Source of the DNA: Cryptomeria japonica
Lineage: Eukaryota > Streptophyta > Pinopsida > Cupressales > Cupressaceae
Length of the DNA stretch: 64,000 nt
Assembly: GCF_030272615.1 (NCBI RefSeq)
Contig: NC_081411.1
Coordinates: forward strand, 825,710,397-825,774,396
Reading direction: 5' to 3'
Shown here: positions 11,314 through 22,600 of the stretch, one piece after another
Position numbering within the stretch: position 1 is the stretch's first letter
Layout of the letters: each line of letters begins with the position of its first letter
The notes under the pieces: generated by a model
What the model saw: the letters and a program-made list of their open reading frames with translations, nothing else
Told to the model about the DNA's origin: nothing
Databases searched by the model: none
Translations under genes and position numbers: made by a program

Positions 11314-12690
11314 GTGACAGAGGAGCTGCTTCTGGTATCTCCAGATATTATAGCTTTCACAGATGATAAAGGAAACACACCGCTACATATAGCAGCTTAT
11401 AGGGGTCACTTGGGCATTGTTAAACAACTTCTATCATCTTTCCCATCTCTGCTAACTGCAAAAAACAATGACGGTAATACTGTCTTACACCTTGCGGTAG
11501 CTGGGTTTAGAGCCTCTGGTTTTAGGAGGCTTAATAAGCAAATGAATATTGTGAGACACTTAGTCTCAGATAAAACTATAGATTTGGCAAGCATTATCAA
11601 TTGCAAGAACAAAGAAGGAAGAACTGCAATGCATCTTGCTGTCCTCGGAAAGGTGATTCACAAAGGACTCGTGGAACTACTTATGTCAGCACCAGGGTTA
11701 AATATCAATGTTTGTGATAAACATGGAATGAGTGCTGTTGATATACTTGAATTAAACCTCGTCTCTGGTATAACATCAGACCCACTGCTTAAGCAACTTG
11801 CTTTAGCAGGTGGAAAACCAATGCGTTCCGAGGACTCCTCTGTAAGTGAGGCAAACATTTCTTATGGAAAGCTCAATTGCCCTGATAACAGCCCAGGAAC
11901 ATCATTTAGATCTTCAGACAGCAGTATATGCACACAAATTGAAGATTCAGAAATTGTGGATGCATCCGTAAAGGAGCTAACTGAACGGAATGCTGGGACC
12001 AAGTATTTCATAGGGAATCAAAAGAAATTTAGTACAGCTAGCCATGCCAAACAGCGGCTTGCAACTCTTCTTGGATGGTCTCAAGGGGGCAAAATTAGTA
12101 AAAAAGGAGGGCAAATTCAAGAACTTAAACAAGATATAACAGAAAACAGGTCTAAGTCATCTGCAGAAAGAGGAATGAGTGCCCATTTCATGCACGACAA
12201 GGAGTGGCCTCTTGACGGATTTGAGAATCCATTCACACTACGAGAAAGATTCTCAAAAACTTCAATATTGGGTAATAAAAGTGACTCATTTCTAAGAAAA
12301 ACCCCATCGAGTCCATTCACAAAACACAGGTTTCCAAAACTTTGTGGCAATGATTTCAATGGTGCAGTTTCACCGGGGATCACCCCTTTTGCATCGCCTT
12401 CGAGGTCGTCTTCTTTATCACCCATACGATCTCCTTTGCAAATACCTACAAGGTTTAAAGACTTAATGCAAAACAATGGATCAATTCAAAGACCATCCAA
12501 GTCATCTGCTAAAGATGGTGCAGAGGACAATGGCTCACTTGATTCCTACTCAAGGTCACTAGAAGCCGCAAGAAACCAGTATTTCTGCTTTGGATTCCGT
12601 GCTCTGCCTACAGAGAACCTGAAGTCAAAAGACATACCAGGGCCTCTGGATATCAATGATTCTTGCCAAGTTAGGCACTCCCTAAGTTAA
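11314..12690 (+). CDS. ankyrin-repeat protein, exon 2 (residues 242-699)
   Basis: This exon continues the ankyrin domain: KGNTPLHIAAYRGHLGIVKQ at about residue 260, DGNTVLHLAVAGF at about 294, EGRTAMHLAVLGKV at about 342, and KHGMSAVDIL at about 377. Repeats carry the TPLHIAA-type helix signature. The C-terminal half is polar and Ser-rich, with short blocks that look conserved: SPGTSFRSSDSS (about 434), KQRLATLLGW (about 487), a basic patch after it, and AARNQYFCFGF (about 659). There is no transmembrane PGG-type domain, so a soluble protein is expected. The frame is uninterrupted to TAA at 12688. The open frame extends 99 bp upstream of 11314, but that part is intron ending in CAG. The complete protein would be 699 residues and looks functional, in contrast to every other coding stretch in the window. 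Confidence 0.9.
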   Translation: MTEELLLVSPDIIAFTDDKGNTPLHIAAYRGHLGIVKQLLSSFPSLLTAKNNDGNTVLHLAVAGFRASGFRRLNKQMNIVRHLVSDKTIDLASIINCKNKEGRTAMHLAVLGKVIHKGLVELLMSAPGLNINVCDKHGMSAVDILELNLVSGITSDPLLKQLALAGGKPMRSEDSSVSEANISYGKLNCPDNSPGTSFRSSDSSICTQIEDSEIVDASVKELTERNAGTKYFIGNQKKFSTASHAKQRLATLLGWSQGGKISKKGGQIQELKQDITENRSKSSAERGMSAHFMHDKEWPLDGFENPFTLRERFSKTSILGNKSDSFLRKTPSSPFTKHRFPKLCGNDFNGAVSPGITPFASPSRSSSLSPIRSPLQIPTRFKDLMQNNGSIQRPSKSSAKDGAEDNGSLDSYSRSLEAARNQYFCFGFRALPTENLKSKDIPGPLDINDSCQVRHSLS

Positions 12691-12966
12691 TCTGAGAAGT
12701 TTTCTTCTCGAGGAACTGAGACGAAGGGAATCTAGCACACTTTAGGTTAAATTGGTTTATAGATATTTTAAAGGTTATTGACTTGTTCAGATGATAATGT
12801 ATATGAGGTTTTCGTAGTCAATTAGGTTGTAAGTAAGAGCCTTAGAAAAAACTCTGTGATTTCTGTTTAGATGATTGTTTTTATGGGTGATCCAGTAAAT
12901 GCTAGCATACTTCGAAACCCTTCATTCATCAAGGTAAATCCTGTATATTAGGAACACTAAATTTGG

Positions 12967-13090
12967 AATCCTATTTTGAAGGTCTTAAGCCCTGATTTTT
13001 TAAATAGTCCCCATTCTTTGAAATGACCAATCCTATTTTGAAGATCTTAAGCCCTGATTTTTTAAATAGTCCCCATTCTTTGAAATGACC
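12967..13090. repeat. 62-bp tandem duplication in the probable 3' UTR
   Basis: Units 12967-13028 and 13029-13090 start AATCCTATTTTGAAG and end GAAATGACC. They differ at one base (G/A), and a third copy starts with AATCCTA and stops. The pair lies between the stop codon and the polyadenylation-type hexamer, so it would be transcribed. Confidence 0.9.
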
Positions 13091-13291
13091 AATCCTAGGC
13101 CAATATGGGTCAAATCTCCACTTTCAAAATACTACACACTGAATAATTAAGTTCCTCACTGAAGACTGGATCGGAATTTTAGTGTGGATTTACATGTTTA
13201 GGCCCTGTATACAGAGGTATCTGTGAAGAATATTTTCTGCCTCAACTACAGAGTTATTGTTTATTGTTTATAATCTCTATGTAATCAAACC

Positions 13292-13297
13292 AATAAA
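13292..13297 (+). terminator. polyadenylation-type hexamer AATAAA
   Basis: This AATAAA lies about 600 bp after the ankyrin stop codon, following the T-rich TTATTGTTTATTGTTTATAA. It is a plausible 3' end signal. Plant poly(A) signals are loose, so the assignment is tentative. Confidence 0.4.
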
Positions 13298-13774
13298 TCC
13301 ATGTTATCACATTTAGTGAAGTAATTAGAAACAACCACGTCTAAGATGAGATGATAAGCCAAATTAACTATAATGGTTTTCTACCCGAATCTAATTGTTT
13401 AGGTGTCCAAAAAAAAAAAAAGAACTCTCCCTAAGCTAAATTTTCTTGTCTAATCCAATAATTGATAGTTTACCTATTGTTTTCTGAATATTGTGATAAT
13501 CAAATGGATTAAATAGGTTTTACAATATTGTGATAATCAAAGTGAGTAAATAGAAAAAAGAGGCATTTAGAGTAAGATCTTGTGAAGGGAAGAAGAAAAA
13601 GTTTATAATATAGAATAATTTCTTGACAAATAGCAGTCCCATCTTTTTAAGATTATAGATTTCACTAGTGAAATTTGGGTGGGGCTAAAAATTGTCTACA
13701 AAAAATATTTAAAAAATGATGTTTATTTATTATTTTTTTATTCATAGCAGTCTTTAAAGAGAGAATCTGTACAA

Positions 13775-13850
13775 CCTGAATTGGTCTAGTGGCGGAGAAC
13801 TTGTGCTCTTGAAAGAGAGATCACAAGTTCAAATCCCACAAGGGGGTAAG
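13775..13850 (+). mobile_element. tRNA-derived SINE head (A and B boxes)
   Basis: An A box, TGGTCTAGTGG (13782-13792), matches the pol III consensus TRGYNNANNGG. A B box, AGTTCAAATCC (13826-13836), starts exactly 44 bases later, the spacing found inside tRNAs. The T-arm and acceptor stems cannot pair, so this is not a working tRNA gene. A tRNA-derived SINE or tRNA pseudogene is the best reading. The body probably continues towards about 14000. I could not place its 3' end or target-site duplication. Confidence 0.6.
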
Positions 13851-15474
13851 GTATGTACGTCTCATTTGTAGTGCAGTTAGGTACCTCCCTGTTGGTAAAT
13901 AGATTTGTCCTTCTGAAATACCTTTCAAAAATGACTCCCGAATGCCCAAATTGAAAGACAAAAACTAGAACCAACAGTTGAGTCACTTGCAATGGTGAGT
14001 ACAAGTGCTCTCTGAATTTTGATATGAAGGTACAGCTCCCTTCATTGGATAAAAATGTATATTTTCTAAATATGCTTTTAATCGGAAAGCAATAAAGGCA
14101 ACTAACATCTGCTCATAGCCATGACACAGATGCGAATAGAAGATTTATAATGAAGTGAAAGAAGATAAGTAAAACACAATTTAATTATCCACACCCAAGA
14201 AAATACCCTTTCCAATAAATAAAAATGCTCTGGACTCTGATCGAATCTCTCTCATGCCTCAAAGGACAAGGGGGATTAGAATACTCAGACAAAGAGTTAA
14301 CAGCAAAATTTTTTTCAAATACAAATTATTTCTGAAATCAAAGTTTCAGAATCAAATGCATATACATAGTTTGATGTAACAGAAAAGGCAATGAAAGGAA
14401 ATTACAAGAGAGACAAAGCTCATAGTAATAAAAAGAAAATATTGACAAATCCACAGATCAACAAAATCTTCTTCATTCTATCAATGCCCAAAAATGTGAG
14501 CTCACAGACTCAACACTTCTGAAAAACAAAACTGTGCAGTCCAAAAAACAACGTTGCCCATTCTTTTTTACAGCAAAAAAAGAAAGAAAAGAAAAGAAGA
14601 ACCCCCACTCCTTTCTTTCGTTACATATATATAGCCTTTGAGAATTTCAGTTATCAATAACTGATTCTTGAAAAGATTATTAATTAATCTTTTCTTTTAT
14701 CTTCTATCTTCTTCCTGACAACTCTTCTTTTTCTTTTTGCTTCAAATATTTTATCCTCCATTCCTTTCTGAAAAATATTTGAAGAAAACACATCTAATTA
14801 TATGTTGACAGGTGGACATTTCTTTTATATCTTCAGGGTAAATTTATTATCTGGATCTCCATTTCAAAACAAAGTCTCCACTATGAGCTTCTCATAATAA
14901 TATTTTTCTCATAAATTTGCATAGACCTATACTCAGAGATTAAAAACTTTTAAACGTGATAATATTTGTCCAATCTCTCCGGTGAGGATTTAGAAAACTA
15001 GGCTTTCTAAAACATATCAAAAATTTCGCCCAATCCAACGATGCAATTAAAAGTTATGCCCCTCACACCGAGACTGATTTTTCTATCTCAGAAAATCCGT
15101 GGTTACAGGTTGCATTGAAAACTATAAACAATATACATGTCAAAACTTGCACATGGATCACGACTTTGAGCTGTCATTTGAAGGAATGAGCTCTATTTTA
15201 TGACAAAGCTCTCTTTATAATAGAGGAGGATTGTAACTCTTTAGATTTTTATAATACTATGAGCTGCTGAAACAATTCTTTGAAAATGTTATCAACTGCT
15301 ATCCTTTGTTATCAACATAAGAATTAATAATTAAATTCATCTTTCAAAAAGCCGAATCTTCCTTTGTAACATGAAAGTTGGACTTTGTATGTGTTAGTGT
15401 GGCTATCTCAAAAGTCATCCAAACACTTTTACTCTCAACTCGATGATCATTTTTAAAAACATCCACACTCTGAA

Positions 15475-15735
15475 CCTGCGAACTTTGAACCTTGAACTTG
15501 CGAGGTTCAAGCAAATGGTTCAAAAACACAAACTGCACCCATAGTATAATTCATTGATTTTTTGTTTCATTTCCATTTTCCTGCACGTTGAACCTTGAAC
15601 CTGAACCAAAGAAAGGTTCAATAGTTCAAGTTCAATGAACAAAAATTACAAAGCCTGCTCCAGTTGAATTCGAACTTTGAATTTGAACCCGAACTTTGAA
15701 CTTTGAAAAAGTTCAAGGTTCAAGTTCAATGACAA
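15475..15735. repeat. cluster of GAACTTTGAAC / GTTCAAGGTTC inverted repeats
   Basis: Three groups of the words GAACYTTGAAC and its complement lie at about 15475-15525, 15588-15640 and 15668-15735. Within each, direct copies are followed by inverted ones, so each can fold: for example GAACTTTGAACTTTG at 15693-15707, then AAAGTTCAAGGTTCAAGTTC. Non-coding. Confidence 0.75.
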
Positions 15736-16741
15736 TTGTTCTTTTGGGCTTCCATAGAAAAACTTGCATAACTTTTTACTGAGAGCTCTGTTTCTTATGA
15801 AATTTTAACTGTAAAATAAATAGGCCTGGTAGAGCATAACCCATAAATCATTTTTGCATAGGAGACATAAGATTTGAGATTTAATTGTTTGGGTATATGG
15901 GTGAGCAAAAATAAAACAATTAAAATCTCTCAACCGACATGGAGTTTGGCAATAAAAACTTCAGTATTAAAACATTAACAATATCTTATTTTTAGTTGAT
16001 TATGAGGCTTTAGGCATGAGCAAAAAATATAGGGGTAACACTCCCGCAAGGAGTACGAGGTAGTCCCATAGAGCTCTAACCCATCTATAGACCCATACAT
16101 AAATGGTTGGCATTGTGGACTATAAAAGACCCTTTCCTTTCCTTTTGTGAGACCACTAGCTTCCCTAAGTTTTAGAGCTTAAACTTTTACATTGAATTGT
16201 AACAATAAACTCATGGGGCCACCAATTCTAAAATATATAAAAAATCCCAACAAAACCTATTGAATTTTTTTAGGAAGCACCCCTCCATGGGATCTTAACT
16301 TTAGCTACATTAAAGAGTAAACAAAAAGATTGATTTGGTGCAAAAATCTAATATCGCGGTATCTAAATTGGAACATCTATGCATGTACTTTGTCATAGAA
16401 TCAAAATATTATATTTGCTCTATACAGGATTGAATCTAGGGAGGATTAAGGTCAAGTTCGTGATTGCAAAAATGTCTTGCATATGCATATTTGAGTTAGT
16501 AATTTGTACAATTTTGCTTTTTGTTTTGGTTGTCTTATTTCTTCTACCTTCTCTAGTGCATAGGACTAGTGGTGTTAATAAATAGCTTGGGATCATTGTC
16601 ATTTGTAATGCAAAGGGATACACTTTTGTAGGTCAACCCTTAGAAATTTTGGGAAAATGAGCATATGCTCCTAGAATGTGTGTAGATCTAGAGTCCTTTT
16701 AACGCATCAATTGAAGTGTTGTAATGTGAATGATATGTAAT

Positions 16742-17088
16742 TGTTTGCATGAAATCTGAAATGTGCATCTGCAACACAAACACTCAATAGATCATTGCAT
16801 GCATGGTTAGTTGATCAAAATCAATAAATGTAAAACCATAACAAATCGACCTATTGCCTTCTAAAAGATGCGAGTATAGATTTGCTCTCAGATTTGTCTA
16901 AGCAATATCAGTGACTTGACTACACCAAGATGGAGGATTTAATCTATATGAATGCAAACTAGATGAATGCAAGATTAACAAATTAAGCTAGATTAATCTA
17001 AAATGATATGAGATACATGATTGTATGCATGATTAATCTAAGATGCTAATTATGCTAGATGATTGAAATAAAAAATGACTATAGTAAT
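16742..17088 (-). repeat. element C 3' LTR, outer part
   Basis: This matches 58203-58549 closely, including GATGGAGGATTTAATCTATA and the repeated AGATTAATCTA words. It ends where the copia LTR begins. The last five bases, GTAAT, are the copia target duplication. Confidence 0.85.
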
Positions 17089-17428
17089 TGTTAGAGCTAT
17101 CTTGTATTAGCTAATAATTATTTATTTAATTATTAGTCTATTATACTCTACACTTAAGCTAAACTTAGGCATTTATTAATATTGTAGGTATTTAGTTATT
17201 AAATACTCTTTATCCCTTTAGGGTTTCTTTAGGGTTACATATCTTTGGGGTTTCTTTTTTCCTTTCATAAGGATTGTATTGTAACTTTTCTTATTCATTC
17301 CCTCTCTAAATGATAATCTTTTTCTTCAGAGTCTTTTTTGTGTTTTGTCTCCAATCTTCTCTTGTGACAGGTATTTTGCTTGCAGGTGCTCTTGGGATCT
17401 CAGAAGTTGTACTTTCTCAACTTTTTCA
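17089..17428 (+). repeat. copia 5' LTR
   Basis: Starts TGTTAGAG and ends CTTTTTCA (TG...CA). The last 140 bp match 38758-38897. The first part has no counterpart in the 3' LTR because that end is deleted. Confidence 0.88.
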
Positions 17429-17441
17429 TGGTATCAAAGTC
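17429..17441 (+). other. copia primer-binding site (initiator Met tRNA type)
   Basis: TGGTATCAAAGTC directly follows the LTR. The usual copia site, complementary to the 3' end of initiator tRNA-Met, starts TGGTATCAGAGC, so this copy differs at one or two bases. Confidence 0.8.
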
Positions 17442-18509
17442 ATCATCTGCTGCTACTTATTCCTGATTTCTTTTCAGAAGATTTTCTCTGGAGGCAAGGG
17501 TTTCAGTTGTTTTTCAGAGTTTTTAGTTTGGATTTGGGGTATCGTTTTTGTTTTTGGGCATTTTGAGCTCAAAAGGACCTCACCATTGAGCTCAGAACAC
17601 CTAAAAAACCCAATTTTCATATAAAATTTGTCAAGTTTGGACAACTTTAGCTCTAGGAAAATTTTTTTTGAGTTTTCCCTTTGTAGGCATGTTTTCCGAG
17701 GCAAAAATTAAAAAAAACAAAAAAATCTTTTTTTTGGGCCTTTTAACGGCGTACCCAAGCCGCCACCATTACCGCCAGCCACTGGCGGTTTATTAAATCA
17801 CCGCAGCCAACATAGGAGTCAGTGGTTACCGTCTCGGCCTGCCTCCGCCCGGCGGTCGCTACACCACTCTGCTAGTCACATAGCATAGCCGTCCTTCGCC
17901 TTCTGCCCGACCTCTGTCGTCGCCCAACCCGTTCTCCACCTCTGCCACCTCTTGTCCTCTTGCAAGCCCTTTTGACAGGGGGAAGGTTTTTTTGCCATAA
18001 CTTGGGCAAACGAAGTCAAATTTTCAAAAACGAATAGGTGCCAGAAAGATCTTTTCGAGCCCTACTCAGATCTAGTGGTTAGATTTGTTGATTTTTCATT
18101 TAGTACCTGTTTTTTGTCGTCCAAGTCAGCGCTCTTTTCTGCACTCCGGGAGCCATAACTTGGGCAAACGGACTCTGTTTTTGGCAAACGAATAGGCGTC
18201 GAAAAGGTATTAGAGAGTTCTTCTCAAATTTGGAGTTTTTTTTTCAGAAAAATCACCAGGTACACAAGATAGTGTCTATCACATTTTCTTTGCACTTGTC
18301 TTCTTTTTTAGCTATCAGATTATACTGGTTTTTTGTTTTACATATTGTGGGGGGTGTTATTTTTTACTATTTTCTGTAATTTACTTCAAAAAATCAGAAC
18401 ACCTAAACTCAAAAAAATAAAACAAACCCCTACTGCATCTTTTGTCTAATCTAAAAGATCACTTAATTAAAAAAATCAAGAGTAGGTCCAGGTTCAAATA
18501 CAGGTACAC
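17442..18509 (+). other. copia untranslated leader
   Basis: This 1.07-kb non-coding leader has a GC-rich island near 17750-17950 (CCGCC repeats) and an imperfect duplication of a segment starting GCCATAACTTGGGCAAACG at 17994 and 18152. Small frames in it carry no domain. Confidence 0.7.
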
Positions 18510-21500
18510 ATGGAAGATTCTCCAGTTGAGCTTCTTACATCCCAAAACTATCACCTCTGGAAAGCTCGTACGACAAGGCTTCTCAGATTAAGGGGGTTGT
18601 GGTCATGTTTGGATGTGGATCAGTCGTTGTTGTAGTGTCCTTTTGAGATTCTTCAGCACCGGAATAAGATGGATGAGGATATGGGTGTCATCTCCTTACA
18701 TGTTTCAGATAGCTTGCTTTTTCACCTTGATGGTTTTCTCACTCCTCGGGCTATGTGGTCCAAATTTGAAACTCTCTTTGGTACTGTCAATGAGTTTAGA
18801 GCATTACAGATTGAGGTAGAGCTCCCTTCCTTGTTACCTGAGTCTTTTCCTCACATTGAGGACTTTCTGAACAAGTTTAAAACCACCAGATCTATCCTAC
18901 ATAGTTGTGGTAAAAACAAGACAGACCCAAAGTGTATCTATTTGATTCTCTCTAAGCTTCGAGGTCCCTATCAGATATTTTCTTCCACATTTTATTCTAC
19001 TATGGATGCATTGGGTACACGCTTCATCGTGCCTACTTTTGATGTATTTTGTGATCGCTTGACTCGTGAGCAGGCTCACCTATCTCAGTTGGACACTCTC
19101 ACAGGATCAAAGTCGAAAGCATTGGTTGCTCAGACATCTGAAGAGACCAAGAAGCAGAAACTGAAGCCTAAGAAAGATTCAGCTAGCAGTGAGCATCCCT
19201 CCAAGCCGCCACCTAAGTCCTCTCCCAAACAGGAGCACTCTTCTAAGTCTGGTGAGTCTTCCTCCAAGACTAAGAAGAAGTCAGATGAACTTTGCAATTT
19301 CTGTGGCAAAGAAGGTCATCCATTTTCTCGTTGTTGGAAACGATTAAAGGCTTTGGAGGCAGCCATGCAGCAACATCATGTTTCTACTCCTCAACCTCCA
19401 TCTTCCTCTTCTACTGGGAAAGGGCATGCTCTTTCTGCATGAGCAATTCCTTTTGCATCCACTTGGATTATTGATTTTGGGGCTTCTCATCACATGACAC
19501 ACTCACCGCAACTTGTTACCTCACTTGCTCATAAATATACTTTACAAATTGCAGTTGGTGACTTCGCACAACTTTCAGTTTCAGGTTCGGGTTCTGTTCA
19601 GTTGACAGGTGGTTGTTTTCAGGATGTTCTTTTGGTTCTTGATATTTCTACGAACTTCCTCTTTGTTTATCAAATTTGTCATTCTGGCTCTGGTAAAACG
19701 GTTGAGTTCTCACCACATGATGTGGTTATTTGAGAGCTCCATGATCTTGATTTGGTTGTGGCTACTAGCAGTGTTGATCTTGATTCTCGGTTATCGGTTT
19801 GATGGCTTTGAGAGTCCAGATGGTTCAGGTGTTTCTCTTGTAGCACATGCAGATTCAGTGAGCAGACTTTGGCATGAGCGTTTTGGCCATGTCAACTACA
19901 GATACTTACAACAGATGAGCACGCAGGCACTTGTTATTGGGCTCCCTTAGGTCTCATGTACTGATGGTGTATGTCGAGGTTGTGCACTTGGCAAGCATCA
20001 TCGCAATCCTTTTCCTACAGGCAGAGCCACCCGTGCTAAGGCACCCTTGGATTCGATCAACAGTGATCTTATGTCATTTTTGACTCCATCTTTTTCAAGG
20101 TCCAAGTATGTGCTCACTTTCATTGATGATTCTCCAGACGTACATGGTTGTACTTTCTTAAGTACAAGTCTGATGACTTCGATTCATTTCAAGTCTTTAA
20201 GACATTTGTAGAGAAGCAATCTGGTCTTTGTATAAAGAAGATTCGCACAGATAATGGGAGAGAATATGTGAATCAGGCTTTTACGGATTTCTGCACCGAG
20301 CATGGTTTACAACATCAGTTATCAGTTCCTCACACCCCTCAGCAGAATGGTGTTGCTAAGAGAAAGAACATAACACTAAGGGAGATGGCCAATTGTATGC
20401 TTCAGTCACATTCTATGCAGCCTGATTTTTGGGCTGAGGCAATTAATTGTGCCACTTATATCCAGAATCGGATGCCTCATAAGGCATTGCGCCAGTTGAC
20501 TCCTGAGGAGGTTTGGTCCCATGTCAAGCCTGATGTTTCTACATTCTGAGTTTTTGGTAGTGAGGCTTGGGCATTTATTCCAGATGCTCAGAGGAAAGCC
20601 ATGGAGAGGAAGAGCTGACCACTCATTTTTATTGGGTACTATGAAGATGTTAAGGCATACAGGTTGTTTGATCTTGATTCCCTAAAGGTCTTGTTTAGGT
20701 GGGATGTCCAATTTGATGAGTGCCTTCCTCAAATGGATTCTCCATCAACAACTTCTCCCTCACTACCCCCTACTCCCTCTTCAACTTTTGAGGATTCCTT
20801 CTTCTTTGAGGATGATACAGATGATGGTCCACCATCACCACCACCACCCGTCGCTCAGCCTTTGCCCAAGTGGGCCCGGTTTACAGTTGATGTTGTTGGT
20901 TCTATGGCAGGTGATTCTTTAGACACTTGTCATACTTGTGCACAGACATCTAGTTCTATTCTTCTGATTCATGTCATTTTGGATGATCCTCAGAAATTTT
21001 CAAAGGCGATAGATCACCCAGCGTGGGATAGGGCCATCGATGAGGAGTATTCTTCTTTGATGAAGAATCATACTTGGGATCTTTGTTCTCTTCCGAAGGG
21101 CAGGAAGTTGGTTCAGTGCAAGTGGATGTATTGTACCAAGTATGTTGCAAATGGTTCTATTAATAAGTATAAGGCTCGTCTTGTTGCGAAGGGGTTTTCT
21201 CAGGTGGAGGGTATTGATTACTCTGAGACCTTTGCTCCTATCACCAAGATGAATTCTATTCACTTTGTACTTTCTCTGGCAGCTTCACAGGGATGGACAG
21301 TTTTGCAGATGGATGTGAAGAGTGCTTTCTTGCATGGAGACCTTCGTGAGGAGATCTATATGGAGCAACCTCAGGGATTTGTGTAAGATTCCTCTTTGGT
21401 TTGCAAACTTCGACGTTCATTGTATGGTCTCAAACAAGCTCCTCGGGCCTGGTATGAGAAGATGGACTCTTTCTTGCTTTCCACACTCTTTACACGTTGT

Positions 21501-22449
21501 CATTTTGATCCTACAGTTTACATTCAGCATCAGGGGGTTGATATAGTTATTCTTGTGCTCTATGTTGATGATCTTATCATTACTGGTAGCTTGTCCTCCT
21601 TGATTCAAGATATTCAGCGCGCCTTGATGGAGCAGTTTGAGATGACAGATCTTGGTCTTCTACACTATTTTTTGGGTCTCCAGGTTATTCAGTCTTCCGA
21701 TGGGATTTCTATACTTCAGCAGAAGTATATTTGACATGCTTACTTGCAAGCCTACACCCACACCATTTCGATCAGGTGTTGTTTTGTCTCCCACTTGTTC
21801 TACACCTTCCGTGGATTCTACCTTATATCGATAGTTGGTTGGCAGTTTGTTGTACCTGACACATACATGCCTAGATTTTTCTTTTGTGATTGGTCTTATC
21901 TCTCGGTTCTCCCATGATCCTCATGAGAGCCATTGGCAAGCAGTCAAACATATTTTGTGGTACATTTGGGGCACAACACAGTTTGACATTCACTATAATT
22001 CAAGATCTCCTCACATTGTTGGCTTCACTGACTTAGATTGGGCTGGTGACACTCAAGATCGGAAGTCTACTTTTGGCTTTGTTTTTTGCCTTGGTTCTAG
22101 TCCTATCACATGGTCTTGCAAGAAGCAGTCTGCTATTGCATTATCATCTACAGAGGCTGAGTACCGAGCAGCGGTGTTAGCTAGTCAGGAGGTTTTATGG
22201 CTTCAACAGTTGATGACTGAGTTTGGGTTCCCTCTTGATAGTCCCACTATTCTTTGGTGTGACAATCAGAGTACCATTCACCTTTCCCGCAACCCAGTGG
22301 AGCACCAAAGGTCTAAACACATTGAGCTTCACATGCACTTCATCAGACAGTTGATTCGGGATGGCTTTCTCATCTTGGAGTACATCCCTACAGAGGAGCA
22401 GGTTGCTGACATCTTCACTAAACCTTTTACATCTTTGCGCTATCTTTAG
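18510..22449 (+). pseudogene. Ty1-copia gag-pol polyprotein, degenerate
   Basis: Gag starts at ATG 18510 (NYHLWKARTTRLL near the N-terminus), has an early TAG at 18633, and contains the zinc knuckle CNFCGKEGHPFSRC at about 19292. After a TGA at 19440 comes the protease, where the D-S-G-A active site reads DFGA. After a shift, the integrase zinc region (LWHERFGH, then CRGCALGKHH) lies near 19870-20010. The integrase core (KIRTDNGREYV at 20238) has K in place of the catalytic E in PQQNGVAKRKN. RT spans about 21000-21720 with YVDDLIITG intact, a TAA at 21384, and a deletion with shift near 21735. RNase H follows to 22449 with DLDWAGD, SSTEAEYRA, CDNQS and VADIFTKP. Stops, shifts and substituted active sites show it cannot encode a working polyprotein. 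Confidence 0.9.
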
Positions 22450-22600
22450 TTGTGCTCTATGCTTGGGGTGAAGGAAGTTGTCCTTGGGGGGTCTCATTGA
22501 GGCCTTCCTTCCTTCATGTTCTTTTTTGCATGTTTTTCCCTTCTCTTTTTGGAGTAGAGTTTTTTCCTATGTGGTTTTCTCTATTTTTTTCATTTCATGG
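22450..22600 (+). other. copia 3' untranslated part before the gypsy A insertion
   Basis: T-rich tail after the RNase H stop. It ends in CATGG, the left copy of the gypsy A target duplication. The copia sequence resumes at 38641. Confidence 0.75.

Larger units (their letters stand above)
13298..16741. other. intergenic between the ankyrin gene and the transposon complex
   Basis: AT-rich, with an A13 run near 13409-13421, a SINE head at 13775, a purine tract near 14570-14600, the GAAC/GTTC repeat cluster at 15475-15735, and an isolated TATAAAAG near 16122 with no gene after it. No coding gene was seen. Confidence 0.55.

Noticed and set aside
13775-13850. Functional tRNA gene
   Set aside because: Pol III boxes are present, but T-arm and acceptor stems do not pair.
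16115-16130. TATAAAAG promoter-like site
   Set aside because: No coding sequence follows before the element C LTR.
17310-17624. 104-codon frame across the copia LTR and leader
   Set aside because: Crosses the LTR/primer-site junction and has no domain.
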